DNA of 10,036 nt from DATJXG01 sp035500455 (GTDB lineage: Bacteria > Acidobacteriota > Terriglobia > Terriglobales > Acidobacteriaceae), in assembly GCA_035500455.1 (NCBI GenBank), contig DATJXG010000030.1, forward strand, positions 1-10,036, given 5' to 3'. The notes beneath the pieces were generated by a model. It worked only from the letters and a program-made list of their open reading frames with translations, was not told where the DNA came from and made no database searches. Below are positions 1 to 6,821 of this stretch, piece by piece (position 1 is the stretch's first letter; each line of letters opens with the position of its first letter). A program made the position numbers and the translations under genes.

Positions 1-83
1 TCCTGATTTTGCCGCTGCGCGGCCGATCACCACCAGAACCAGGCCTCGAGTGCGAACTTCAGCATGACCACGGCAATGGAGTG

Positions 84-89
84 TACAAT
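84..89 (+). promoter_or_regulatory. Possible -10 element for the cytochrome gene
   Basis: TACAAT matches the sigma70 -10 consensus at five of six positions and lies 35 nt upstream of the cytochrome start codon. No good -35 hexamer is seen 16-18 nt upstream. The rest of 1-124 shows no supported gene. Weak call from sequence alone. Confidence 0.25.
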
Positions 90-124
90 TTTCCTCTGCC
101 GAAACCGTTGACCTCGGGCGCTGT

Positions 125-2803
125 ATGGCGTTGAAACCCACCGTTCCATGGCTCTTCATTGTTCTCTGCACCTTGCTCGGCATGGGGTCCGCCGTGGCCG
201 GGCAGTTCCGCCAAAATGCGTCCCCACCGCATAAACCCGGCCCCGCTTTCGAGGCTCTCAGCGAACCAACCGGCAGCGGCCGCTGTGTAGTCTGCCATCG
301 CGCCGAGGTAGAAGGTTACGCGCGCTCAGCCATGGCGCACTCGCTGCGCGAGGCCGGCAATGAGCCGCAGGGAACCGTCAATACTCCGAATGCAACCATC
401 GCGATTCACTCCTCGCCAACCGGCTATTGGCAAAGCCTGCACAGCGGCGGGGATGTAACCGACTATCGCATTGACTACGTGATCGGCTCCGGCAATCACG
501 CCTCCGGCTACCTGCTTGATCTGGGCGGCCATCTTTTCCAATCGCCCGTCGCCTATTACAAAAGCCGGCAAACGTATGACCTCGCGCCCGGATACGAAAA
601 GCTGCCGAACCCCGACTTTACCCGTCCCGTCGCCGAGGCGTGCCTCTTTTGCCACGCCGGGGACGCCTTACACATTCCCGAGACTTCAAATCGGTACCGG
701 TCTCCTCCATTTTCCACCGAGGCAATCACGTGCGAGCGCTGTCATGGCTCGGTCGAGGCGCACCTGGCGGATCCCCGCGCGGGAACCATCGTCAATCCCG
801 CCAAACTCGAACCTGCGGCTCGCAACAGCATCTGCGAACAGTGCCATTTGCTAGGAGTCGGGCGGGTGCTCAACCCGGGGAAGACGTTCAGCGACTTCCG
901 CCCGGGAGAGCCCCTCGAACAGGTCTTCACTACCTACGTCAACGCGCTCCCGCCGGGAGCGGATTCCGGCAAGATTAAAGTGATCAGCCACGTCGAGCAG
1001 TTGGCCCGCAGCACTTGCGCCCGCATGAGCAACGGCCGACTGTGGTGCGGCACTTGTCACGATCCCCACGATCAACCGGCCGATCCGGTCGCCTACTTCC
1101 GCTCCAAATGCCTCACCTGCCACACGGGGACATTCGCGGCTTCGCATCCTCCTAAAGAAAGCAACTGCATCGGCTGCCACATGCCGCGGCGCGATGCCAA
1201 AGACGGCGGCCACACCGCTTTCACCGACCATCGCATTCAGCGCTTCCCCACGCCGCAAACAGCCTTACCCGAAACTGCCGACATCTCCGCGTGGCGCGAG
1301 CCTGCGCCCGCCTTGCAGAAACGCAACCTCGGCATTGCCTATGTAAACACCGGGGCGGAGCGCGCTTCGTTCCCGCTCGTCGTTCGCGGCTACCGCCTGC
1401 TCACCGAGGTGCAAGACCAGTTCTCCACCGATAGCGCCCTCTTCACCTCGATCGGCACCGCCCTTCTTTTGGGAAAGAAATCGAGCGAAGCGGAACTGGC
1501 CTTCGACCGAGCCCTGCAACTCGATCCGGGTTCGGTCGCTGGCGAAACCAACGCCGCGTCTGCTTATCTGCAAGCCGGTGACACCGACCAGGCAATCGTC
1601 CATCTGCAGCGGGCGGTTACGCTCGATCCCCTGCATCTGCCCGCGATCGCTCCGCTCATCGATCTTTATAAGCAGCGCGGGGACCTGGCGAAAGCGGCTG
1701 AGCTGTCGAATCGAGTCAGCGCCGCCATCGATCGCCAATCCGACGCAGGAAAAACCGGCGCCCCTGCGGGAGTTCCTCCTCAGCCTGCGGACGCGGTCTT
1801 CAAGAATATCCAGGTACTCAAGGGAGTCCCGGCCGACCAATTGATTCCAGCGATGCGTTTCATCAGCGCATCGCTCGGCGTGCAGTGCGGTTACTGCCAC
1901 GTCCCGAATCACTTCGAGAAGGATGACAAGAAACCCAAACAAACTGCGCGCGCCATGATGCGAATGATGTTTGCGATTGACAAAGACGCCTTCGCCGGCA
2001 ACCGCGCCATCACCTGCTATTCCTGCCACCGTCGTTCGCCGCAGCCCGAAGCTGCTCCACAGATCGCCGATGCAGCGGACTCTCCCAGAGTTCAGCCCGC
2101 GGCCGAAGCAGTGGACAAGCTGGTTGCCGGCCTGCCGACTACCGGCGAAGTGATTGCCGGCTACATTCGGGCGCTGGGCGGAGCGGATGCCATTGCGTCC
2201 ATCCACAGCCGCGCGGAGAAGGGAACGCTCACTTTGAGCGGAAAGCCGGTCAGCATTGAGATCCTTGAGCAGGATCCCGCCAAGCAGTGCGTGGTCGAGC
2301 ACCTGCCGGGCGGCGAGGACCGCATTGTGCTCGATAGCGAAGAGGCTTGGGCGGCCGCGCCCGGCCGGCGGGTGCGTCAAATCCGTGGCGCTGATCTCGA
2401 TGGCATGCAGATGGATGCCGATCTGCATTTTCCGCTCGATCTGAGCCGCACCTTCGCCGAACTGCGCATGGAGTATCCGGAGAAGATCGGTGATCGCGAA
2501 TTCTATGTGCTCCGGGCAACTCGGCCGGGAAAGCCCGCTGTCAAGCTCTACTTCGATCAGCAGAGTTATCTTCTGGCCAGGCTGGTCCGTTACGCCGAGT
2601 CGCCGCTCGGGCGGGAAGCTACTCAGATCGACTTTACGGATTACCGCGAGGTCAACGGCGTGAAGACTCCGTTCCACTGGACGGTCGCGCAAAGCGACGG
2701 CATCTCTACCATCCAACTGGAACAGGTGCGGGCAAACATTCCGGTTGACGCTGCCAGCTTTGCAAAACCCCACCCAGCCTCCAAGCGCAGCCGGAACCCC
2801 TGA
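125..2803 (+). CDS. Secreted nonaheme cytochrome c: c554-like + TPR + reaction-centre-type diheme module + LolA-like C-terminus
   Basis: This 892-residue protein is probably an exported electron-transfer cytochrome; partner and substrate are unknown. Residues 1-26 form a signal peptide (short basic start, hydrophobic core, AVAG end). Nine CxxCH heme sites are visible. Seven lie in the N-terminal part, with first Cys at 54, 173, 203, 237, 308, 329 and 348, spaced as in cytochrome c554-like multiheme proteins. Residues about 430-535 read as TPR repeats (AELAFDRALQLDP, AIVHLQRAVTLDP). Residues about 556-638 resemble the photosynthetic reaction centre cytochrome c subunit family, with CGYCH at 588, a following D-K-K-P-K-x-T-A-R-x-M stretch and CYSCH at 631. 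Residues about 660-880 are heme-free and beta-rich, like the LolA-type tails of acidobacterial secreted proteins. The ATG is the only usual start after an in-frame stop at 65-67; its ribosome site is weak. It converges on the LytTR operon. Domain calls are by motif, not by search. Confidence 0.88.
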   Translation: MALKPTVPWLFIVLCTLLGMGSAVAGQFRQNASPPHKPGPAFEALSEPTGSGRCVVCHRAEVEGYARSAMAHSLREAGNEPQGTVNTPNATIAIHSSPTGYWQSLHSGGDVTDYRIDYVIGSGNHASGYLLDLGGHLFQSPVAYYKSRQTYDLAPGYEKLPNPDFTRPVAEACLFCHAGDALHIPETSNRYRSPPFSTEAITCERCHGSVEAHLADPRAGTIVNPAKLEPAARNSICEQCHLLGVGRVLNPGKTFSDFRPGEPLEQVFTTYVNALPPGADSGKIKVISHVEQLARSTCARMSNGRLWCGTCHDPHDQPADPVAYFRSKCLTCHTGTFAASHPPKESNCIGCHMPRRDAKDGGHTAFTDHRIQRFPTPQTALPETADISAWREPAPALQKRNLGIAYVNTGAERASFPLVVRGYRLLTEVQDQFSTDSALFTSIGTALLLGKKSSEAELAFDRALQLDPGSVAGETNAASAYLQAGDTDQAIVHLQRAVTLDPLHLPAIAPLIDLYKQRGDLAKAAELSNRVSAAIDRQSDAGKTGAPAGVPPQPADAVFKNIQVLKGVPADQLIPAMRFISASLGVQCGYCHVPNHFEKDDKKPKQTARAMMRMMFAIDKDAFAGNRAITCYSCHRRSPQPEAAPQIADAADSPRVQPAAEAVDKLVAGLPTTGEVIAGYIRALGGADAIASIHSRAEKGTLTLSGKPVSIEILEQDPAKQCVVEHLPGGEDRIVLDSEEAWAAAPGRRVRQIRGADLDGMQMDADLHFPLDLSRTFAELRMEYPEKIGDREFYVLRATRPGKPAVKLYFDQQSYLLARLVRYAESPLGREATQIDFTDYREVNGVKTPFHWTVAQSDGISTIQLEQVRANIPVDAASFAKPHPASKRSRNP

Positions 2804-2813
2804 CCGACCACTG

Positions 2814-2839
2814 TAGAGACGTAGCTAGCTACGTCTCTA
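2814..2839. repeat. Perfect 26-bp palindrome between convergent genes
   Basis: The arms TAGAGACGTAGCT and AGCTACGTCTCTA are exact reverse complements with no spacer. It sits 10 bp past the cytochrome stop codon and 49 bp past the end of the convergent response regulator gene. As RNA it could fold from either strand, so it may act as a shared terminator or 3' barrier, but no T-run follows. The form recalls the short GTAGAGACGT-type intergenic palindromes common in some bacterial genomes; that family link is from memory. Copy number elsewhere cannot be seen here. Confidence 0.7.
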
Positions 2840-2888
2840 ACGGCGCATGGCGAGATTCCTCACACGCGGCCGCCCACGATCCCACGTT

Positions 2889-3689
2889 TCAGGCCCCCGG
2901 CCGCGTCTTCTGGTCCAAAAACGCCCGCAGCCGCGCATATCCGCTGCGGCTTACCGGGAGCTGGATTTCATTGTTCAGGATCACAATGTAACTGTCCTTG
3001 CTGTAAGGCTCGATCTTGGCGACTTTCTCCAGGTTCACGATGTAGGAGCGGTGAATGCGCAGAAAGCGCGCCGGATCAAGGGCCGCCTCCAGGCTGGAGA
3101 TGGTCTGCTGCTTGAGATGAATCTTGCCGCCACTGTTGATGGCGACATAGTCGTCCTGGGCTTCGGCATAGTCGAGCCTGGAGACGGGAATGATAGAAAC
3201 CCGCGTCCCATCTTTCACCACCACGCGCTCCAGGTATTGCGCCGGAGGGCGGGCACTGGAGGCCAGCTCGGCGGGCAAGGGAAATTTGGCGGTCTTCCCG
3301 GCTGCGGCCTCGGTTCCTGCTTCGCCCAGCCGCTGCTTGGCCCGTTGCAGCGCGGTCTCGAAACGCTCGGCGTTGAAGGGCTTCAGCAGGTAATCGACGG
3401 CGTGGGCGTCGAAGGCGCGCAGGGCGTATTCATCGAACGCGGTCGCAAAAATCGTGGCCCGATCAGTGCCGATCAGTTCCAGCACCTCGAAGCCGTCGAG
3501 CTTGGGCATCTGAATATCCAGGAACAGCAGGTCCGGCTTCAGTTCCGTTACCGCTTTCACCGCTTCGAATCCGTTGGCGCACTCGGCGGCGATTTCCACT
3601 TCAGGATGGCCGCCCAGCATCTCGCGCAGCATCTGGCGCGCCAGTTCTTCATCATCCACGACCACGGCGCGGATTTTCTTCCCACTCAT
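2889..3689 (-). CDS. LytTR-family DNA-binding response regulator
   Basis: This 266-residue cytoplasmic protein is the output half of a LytS/LytTR two-component system. Residues 5-115 form a receiver domain: acidic pair D12-D13, predicted phosphoacceptor D58 in LLFLDIQMP, switch threonine T83 in FATAF, and K103 in LLKPF. An Ala/Pro-rich linker (about 116-150) leads to a LytTR DNA-binding domain at about 155-258, recognised by FLRIHRSYIVNL and the closing LPVSRSGYARLR. Its ATG overlaps the kinase stop codon as ATGA, and a GGAG Shine-Dalgarno lies seven bases upstream, so translational coupling to the kinase is likely. It is the last gene of a four-gene operon. Regulated genes are unknown; I saw no convincing paired LytTR-box repeats upstream of the operon. 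Confidence 0.95.
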   Translation of the reverse strand: MSGKKIRAVVVDDEELARQMLREMLGGHPEVEIAAECANGFEAVKAVTELKPDLLFLDIQMPKLDGFEVLELIGTDRATIFATAFDEYALRAFDAHAVDYLLKPFNAERFETALQRAKQRLGEAGTEAAAGKTAKFPLPAELASSARPPAQYLERVVVKDGTRVSIIPVSRLDYAEAQDDYVAINSGGKIHLKQQTISSLEAALDPARFLRIHRSYIVNLEKVAKIEPYSKDSYIVILNNEIQLPVSRSGYARLRAFLDQKTRPGA

Positions 3690-4756
3690 GCTCTCGCTCC
3701 GTTGGCTTGTGCCGGCAGATGCAGCGTCACCAGAAAGCGGTTGCCCTCCGCGCCGGCCACAATGTTGGCCTGCTCGGCATAACGGGTGTGCAGGCGCTGG
3801 CGAATGTTCTCCAGGCCGACCCCGGTCTTCATCGAAGAGGGCGAATCGGGATCGAAGCTGTTCTCCACCTCAATCGCAACCGACTGCTCCCGGCGATGAA
3901 CCCCCAGGCGGATCACCCCTCCCTCCGGCAGGTTGGCGATGCCGTGGCGAATGGCGTTCTCCACCAGCGGCTGCAGCAGCAGCGGCGGAATCAGCAAACC
4001 GCCGGTTTCGTTTTGCACATCCTCTTCCATGCGCAGCCGCGCCCCGAAGCGGACTTTCTCAATCGCCAGGTAGCCGCGAATCAGCGTGAGTTCGTCTTCC
4101 AGAGGGATGGTTTCCTTTCCGCCCAGGCGAAGCGTCGCCCGCAGAAAATCAGCCAGCAGGATGCACATCTCCCGTGCCTTAGCCGAATCGGAACTGGTAA
4201 GCGCGCTGATGGAATGCAAACAGTTGAACAGAAAATGCGGATTCACCTGCGCCCGCAGCGCCTTCAACTCCGCGTCCCGCGCCAGGACCCGGGCCTCCAG
4301 GGCCCTCGCCTGCGCCTCGCGCGCAGTTTGCTCCGCCAGCAGAACATAGTGAAACGTCACCGAGAGTATGTAAAGCAGCACGCCGCTGGTCCACAGCAGG
4401 GCGAAGTTGGCCGCCAGGCGATCGCTCAAGCCGGAGAATCCCGCCCAGCGCTCCAGTCCGAATGCCAGAACCCTGGCGATCCCCACCCACACCAGGCTCA
4501 TCAGCGCCGCAGCGGTCAGGTGAGTGAGCACCAGGCGCAAAAATCCTGATTGCTCGAGCGGAGTAACTTTGCACGGATACCATGCAGCCAGGCAGTCAAA
4601 CGCGTAGATCAGGCAAAGCGGAAAGCTGAGCGCGACCGCCTCTGTCCAGCGCAACCCACCTGAGGCCTTGAACAGGTAGGCCAGAATTACCGCCGGTCCA
4701 CTCCACGCCAGCAGGTACAAGCCCAGATTGCGCATTCGCACGAACAGGGGATGCAT
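3686..4756 (-). CDS. LytS/YehU-type membrane sensor histidine kinase
   Basis: This 356-residue inner-membrane kinase should phosphorylate the adjacent LytTR regulator. The N-terminal part has about four membrane segments (roughly 10-30, 37-58, 72-100 and 114-141) with short connections and no large extracytoplasmic sensor domain. A charged Ala/Arg/Glu-rich helix (about 143-168) probably forms the dimerising coiled coil. The His_kinase core carries NPHFLFN with predicted phosphorylated H174, the ATP-binding N-box LVENAIRHG with N267, and the G-box TGVGLENIRQRL from about 311. The absence of a sensory domain means the stimulus may be read within the membrane or through the LiaF-like partner. 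It begins 6 nt after the LiaF-like stop codon with little Shine-Dalgarno, consistent with coupling. The start is moderately certain; M8 is a possible alternative. Confidence 0.94.
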   Translation of the reverse strand: MHPLFVRMRNLGLYLLAWSGPAVILAYLFKASGGLRWTEAVALSFPLCLIYAFDCLAAWYPCKVTPLEQSGFLRLVLTHLTAAALMSLVWVGIARVLAFGLERWAGFSGLSDRLAANFALLWTSGVLLYILSVTFHYVLLAEQTAREAQARALEARVLARDAELKALRAQVNPHFLFNCLHSISALTSSDSAKAREMCILLADFLRATLRLGGKETIPLEDELTLIRGYLAIEKVRFGARLRMEEDVQNETGGLLIPPLLLQPLVENAIRHGIANLPEGGVIRLGVHRREQSVAIEVENSFDPDSPSSMKTGVGLENIRQRLHTRYAEQANIVAGAEGNRFLVTLHLPAQANGARA

Positions 4757-4762
4757 AGGGCA

Positions 4763-5443
4763 CTAGTTGCGGACTTCGAATCCGCCCAGTAGAGACATTC
4801 CTTCAATGATCAGGGTTTTGTCGATCTTTGCGCCTTCGCGAACCTTCATGCTGTTGCCGCCCATGATGCTGGAGCCGCGCATCTGCACGGACCAGTTGTC
4901 CGGAACACGGATCACACCTCCGCCCAGAAACGCGCTGATAGTGATGGTAGCGGCGGGGCCTTCAATATCGGCGTCTCGCAGGTCGATGTCAAACCCGCCC
5001 ATGATGGCGGTCGCCGAACCGCCACGAAAATTCTTCGCCTGGATGCGGTATTCGCCGCCGCCCATGCAGCTGAACAGGTGCAGGTGAGGCGAGAGTGAAC
5101 CCACAGCAGTGGGACGCTCGAAGCCCTGTACCAGAATCACCAGACCGAAAGCGATGATGAACACCGGCCAGGTGCGGTTCAAATGCAGAGAAGCATAGCC
5201 GAGATAATCAAACTCCAATGCGACCCCGCCCGCCAGCAGAATAATGCCCCAAAGTCGGCCGCCCCAACGCGTGGTCTGCAGCAGTTGCAGGCCCCCAATC
5301 AGAAACAGGACCGCCGCCCAGAAACTGAACCAGTGGTGAGGAATGACTCCAAACTGCTCCAGCAGGAGGAACACTCCCACCAGGATGACGAATATTCCTC
5401 CCACCAGGGCGGAATTCATTTGGCATTGATGGTTATCGCTCAT
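4763..5443 (-). CDS. LiaF-like four-TM membrane protein with repeated GG-motif C-terminal domain
   Basis: This 226-residue membrane protein has an N-terminal half with four hydrophobic segments (about 10-29, 36-56, 62-79 and 89-107), like the LiaI/LiaF-type membrane region. The C-terminal half (about 120-226) has five regularly spaced short motifs: MGGGEYR, MGGFDIDL, LGGGVIRV, MGGNSMKV and LGGFEVRN. This suggests stacked beta-strands as in the LiaF/YvqF cell-wall-antibiotic-response domain. In Firmicutes LiaF restrains the kinase LiaS; a similar role on the neighbouring LytS-type kinase is an inference. The reading frame is open to 5524, but ATG 5443 is preferred because AGAAGG lies just upstream and the extra 27 residues are Cys/Arg/Pro-rich and unlike a membrane protein start. 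It overlaps the upstream gene by 11 nt. Confidence 0.88.
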   Translation of the reverse strand: MSDNHQCQMNSALVGGIFVILVGVFLLLEQFGVIPHHWFSFWAAVLFLIGGLQLLQTTRWGGRLWGIILLAGGVALEFDYLGYASLHLNRTWPVFIIAFGLVILVQGFERPTAVGSLSPHLHLFSCMGGGEYRIQAKNFRGGSATAIMGGFDIDLRDADIEGPAATITISAFLGGGVIRVPDNWSVQMRGSSIMGGNSMKVREGAKIDKTLIIEGMSLLGGFEVRN

Positions 5444-5690
5444 AAGCGCCTTCTCTCGGACGATCATTCGCAGAACGGACGGTGGCCGGCACCTGCTCAT
5501 CGGCCCACAACAGGTTGGCTGCAACCGCTGCCAGCAGCGCCGGTGAAGCGTGCATCAGCGCCGGCCACGAAAATTGACTGCTCAGCATGGCGGCGCCCAG
5601 CTTATCAAAAAGGCAAAGCGTTCCCGCAATGGCCAGGGCAATCGCCAGGACCACGGCCTCCCAACGCTCCGGCTGATGTTTTTGTCTCAT
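5433..5690 (-). CDS. Small two-TM membrane protein, first gene of the LytTR operon
   Basis: An 85-residue protein of unknown function. Two hydrophobic segments (about 12-28 and 44-62) are joined by a short loop, and a charged Arg/Glu/Asp tail follows. It resembles in general form the small membrane proteins encoded with LiaF-like genes, but I cannot assign a family. Support for it being real is good. An exact AAGGAGG Shine-Dalgarno (complement of 5697-5703) lies six bases before the ATG. The stop codon lies inside the start of the LiaF-like gene with an 11-nt overlap. It heads the four-gene unit, so it probably acts at the membrane with the LiaF-like protein and the kinase. Confidence 0.8.
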   Translation of the reverse strand: MRQKHQPERWEAVVLAIALAIAGTLCLFDKLGAAMLSSQFSWPALMHASPALLAAVAANLLWADEQVPATVRSANDRPREGAYER

Positions 5691-5696
5691 GGGCCG

Positions 5697-5703
5697 CCTC
5701 CTT
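5697..5703 (-). promoter_or_regulatory. Strong Shine-Dalgarno deciding the start of the small membrane protein
   Basis: Read on the minus strand this is AAGGAGG, six bases before the ATG at 5690. It fixes the 5' gene of the operon and shows that the 85-residue frame is translated rather than a shadow. Confidence 0.8.
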
Positions 5704-5751
5704 CTGGTTCGATCTCAAGTCTGTCGTTCTGAGGCAAGCCTAAGCGCAGGG

Positions 5752-5773
5752 AAGGGTGCTGTCGCGCCCTTTT
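5752..5773 (+). repeat. Hairpin AAGGGTGC / GCGCCCTT followed by T-run
   Basis: Arms 5752-5759 and 5764-5771 pair over eight positions (one G-T wobble) around the loop TGTC, and the right arm ends in four T residues. On the plus strand it resembles a small intrinsic terminator, but no plus-strand gene precedes it. On the minus strand it lies in the region upstream of the LytTR operon and could be a leader structure or operator. The function is not established. Confidence 0.4.
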
Positions 5774-5814
5774 CGGCGAACAGCGGCTGGGAGTCGGCGA
5801 ATACCGAAATGCAG

Positions 5815-5836
5815 GCGCGGGCGTCCCCGCCCGTGC
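5815..5836. repeat. GC-rich inverted repeat upstream of the methyltransferase
   Basis: Arms GCGCGGGCG (5815-5823) and CGCCCGTGC (5828-5836) pair over nine positions with one wobble around a 4-nt loop. It lies between the divergent LytTR operon and methyltransferase gene. Such short GC-rich palindromes are often dispersed in acidobacterial genomes, but copy number cannot be judged here. Confidence 0.4.
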
Positions 5837-5881
5837 GGGAACCGGCATCTCTTGAGGATGCAGGCAACGGCCCGTGGCAGA

Positions 5882-6757
5882 ATGAAAAGCATGCCGGAGC
5901 GTGATTCCAGCAATACCGCGATGCGCGTGGCGGAGCTTCGCGCTGCCCATCAGCTGATCGATGGCGAGCCCAAAATCCTCCACGATCCTGTGGTGCTGCG
6001 CTTGCTGGGCGAAGCAACGCTGCAGAAAATCCGCGACAACGCAGCCGTCCTGAATTCGCCCTGGCTGGTCGGCCTGCGCTCGCACGTCCTGCTGCGCAGC
6101 CGTTATGCCGAGGAACGCCTTGAACAAGCGGTGGCTCGCGGAGTTGGCCAGTACGTAATCCTGGGCGCGGGCTACGACACCTTCGCCTGCCGTCAGCCCG
6201 AGTGGGCGCGGGGCCTGCGCATCTTCGAAGTGGACCACCCCGCGAGCCAGCGAGCCAAGCGCGAGAAGCTGGAAGCAGCAGGAATTGCGGTTCCGCCGAA
6301 CGTCGAGTTCGTCGCAATCGACTTCGAGCACGTCTCCCTGTGCGATGGCCTGGCTGCCGCCAGCCTCGATTTCAGCCGCCCGGCCTTCTTTTCCTGCCTG
6401 GGGGTGCTGGTGTATCTCACCGAAGAGGCCGCCGACGGCGTGTTCCGCCTGGCAGCGTCATTTCCTGAGCCAAGCGAAATGGTATTTACCTTTTCCGCTC
6501 CAGACTCTGTGCTCGAAGGCAAGGAAGCCGAGCGGCGAGTAGCGATCGCCAAGGTGGCCGAGACCATGGGCGAGCCCTGGCACACCCATTTCGATCAGGA
6601 GAAACTGGTGCTAAAGCTGCGCGAGCTGGGATTCTCGGAGATTTCTTTCCTCAGTGCCGCCGAGGCCCAAGCGAAATACTTCCGCGACCGAACCGATGGC
6701 CTGCACCCACCCCGCCGCGAGCGCATCGCAAGCGCAGTCGTAGGAAGAAGACTCTAG
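5882..6757 (+). CDS. SAM-dependent methyltransferase, TIGR00027/LCM-like family
   Basis: This 291-residue cytoplasmic protein is a class I SAM-dependent methyltransferase of the TIGR00027 type, related to leucine carboxyl methyltransferases. The substrate is unknown. The family start signature ALRAAHQ appears here as ELRAAHQ near residue 18. The SAM-binding loop VILGAGYDTFACR contains GAGYDT at about 95-100. The acidic ribose-binding end is FEVDHP at about 115-120, followed by AIDF at about 145-148. The motif FFSCLGVLVYLTEEA (about 169-183) is typical of this group. The frame is open back to 5756, but that part is Arg/Pro-rich and lies over the intergenic hairpin, so a later start is preferred. 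ATG 5882 and ATG 5891 are both possible and neither has a clear ribosome site. It is divergent from the LytTR operon, and holB follows after 64 bp. Confidence 0.88.
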   Translation: MKSMPERDSSNTAMRVAELRAAHQLIDGEPKILHDPVVLRLLGEATLQKIRDNAAVLNSPWLVGLRSHVLLRSRYAEERLEQAVARGVGQYVILGAGYDTFACRQPEWARGLRIFEVDHPASQRAKREKLEAAGIAVPPNVEFVAIDFEHVSLCDGLAAASLDFSRPAFFSCLGVLVYLTEEAADGVFRLAASFPEPSEMVFTFSAPDSVLEGKEAERRVAIAKVAETMGEPWHTHFDQEKLVLKLRELGFSEISFLSAAEAQAKYFRDRTDGLHPPRRERIASAVVGRRL

Positions 6758-6821
6758 GAGCGGTCGACTCCCACCCCGCGACAACCGGCCCGCAAGCGTC
6801 TATCCTTGATTGTGGATACAC

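Noticed and set aside
1..124. Possible end of a minus-strand gene, with a hydrophobic C-terminus reading FALEAWFWW then stop at about 16-18
   Set aside because: Too short, no start or ribosome site, and it would run into the cytochrome gene; no support beyond an open frame.
1265..2773. Long minus-strand frame of 502 codons inside the cytochrome gene
   Set aside because: It overlaps a plus-strand gene with nine heme motifs and recognisable domains. Its own translation shows no family motif; long antisense frames are expected in GC-rich codons.
2847..3782. Plus-strand frame of 311 codons opposite the response regulator
   Set aside because: The minus strand encodes clear receiver and LytTR domains here; the plus-strand product is low in recognisable structure.
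3707..4549. Plus-strand frame of 280 codons opposite the histidine kinase
   Set aside because: It is the Gln/Arg/His-rich shadow of the kinase coding strand, with no motif of its own.
5444..5524. Longer start of the LiaF-like protein at 5524
   Set aside because: The added 27 residues are Cys/Arg/Pro-rich and overlap the small membrane protein gene; ATG 5443 has a good AGAAGG ribosome site.
5756..5881. N-terminal extension of the methyltransferase from a GTG at 5756
   Set aside because: The 42 added residues are Arg/Pro-rich, cover the GC-rich hairpin and do not resemble the family; a start at 5882 or 5891 fits better.
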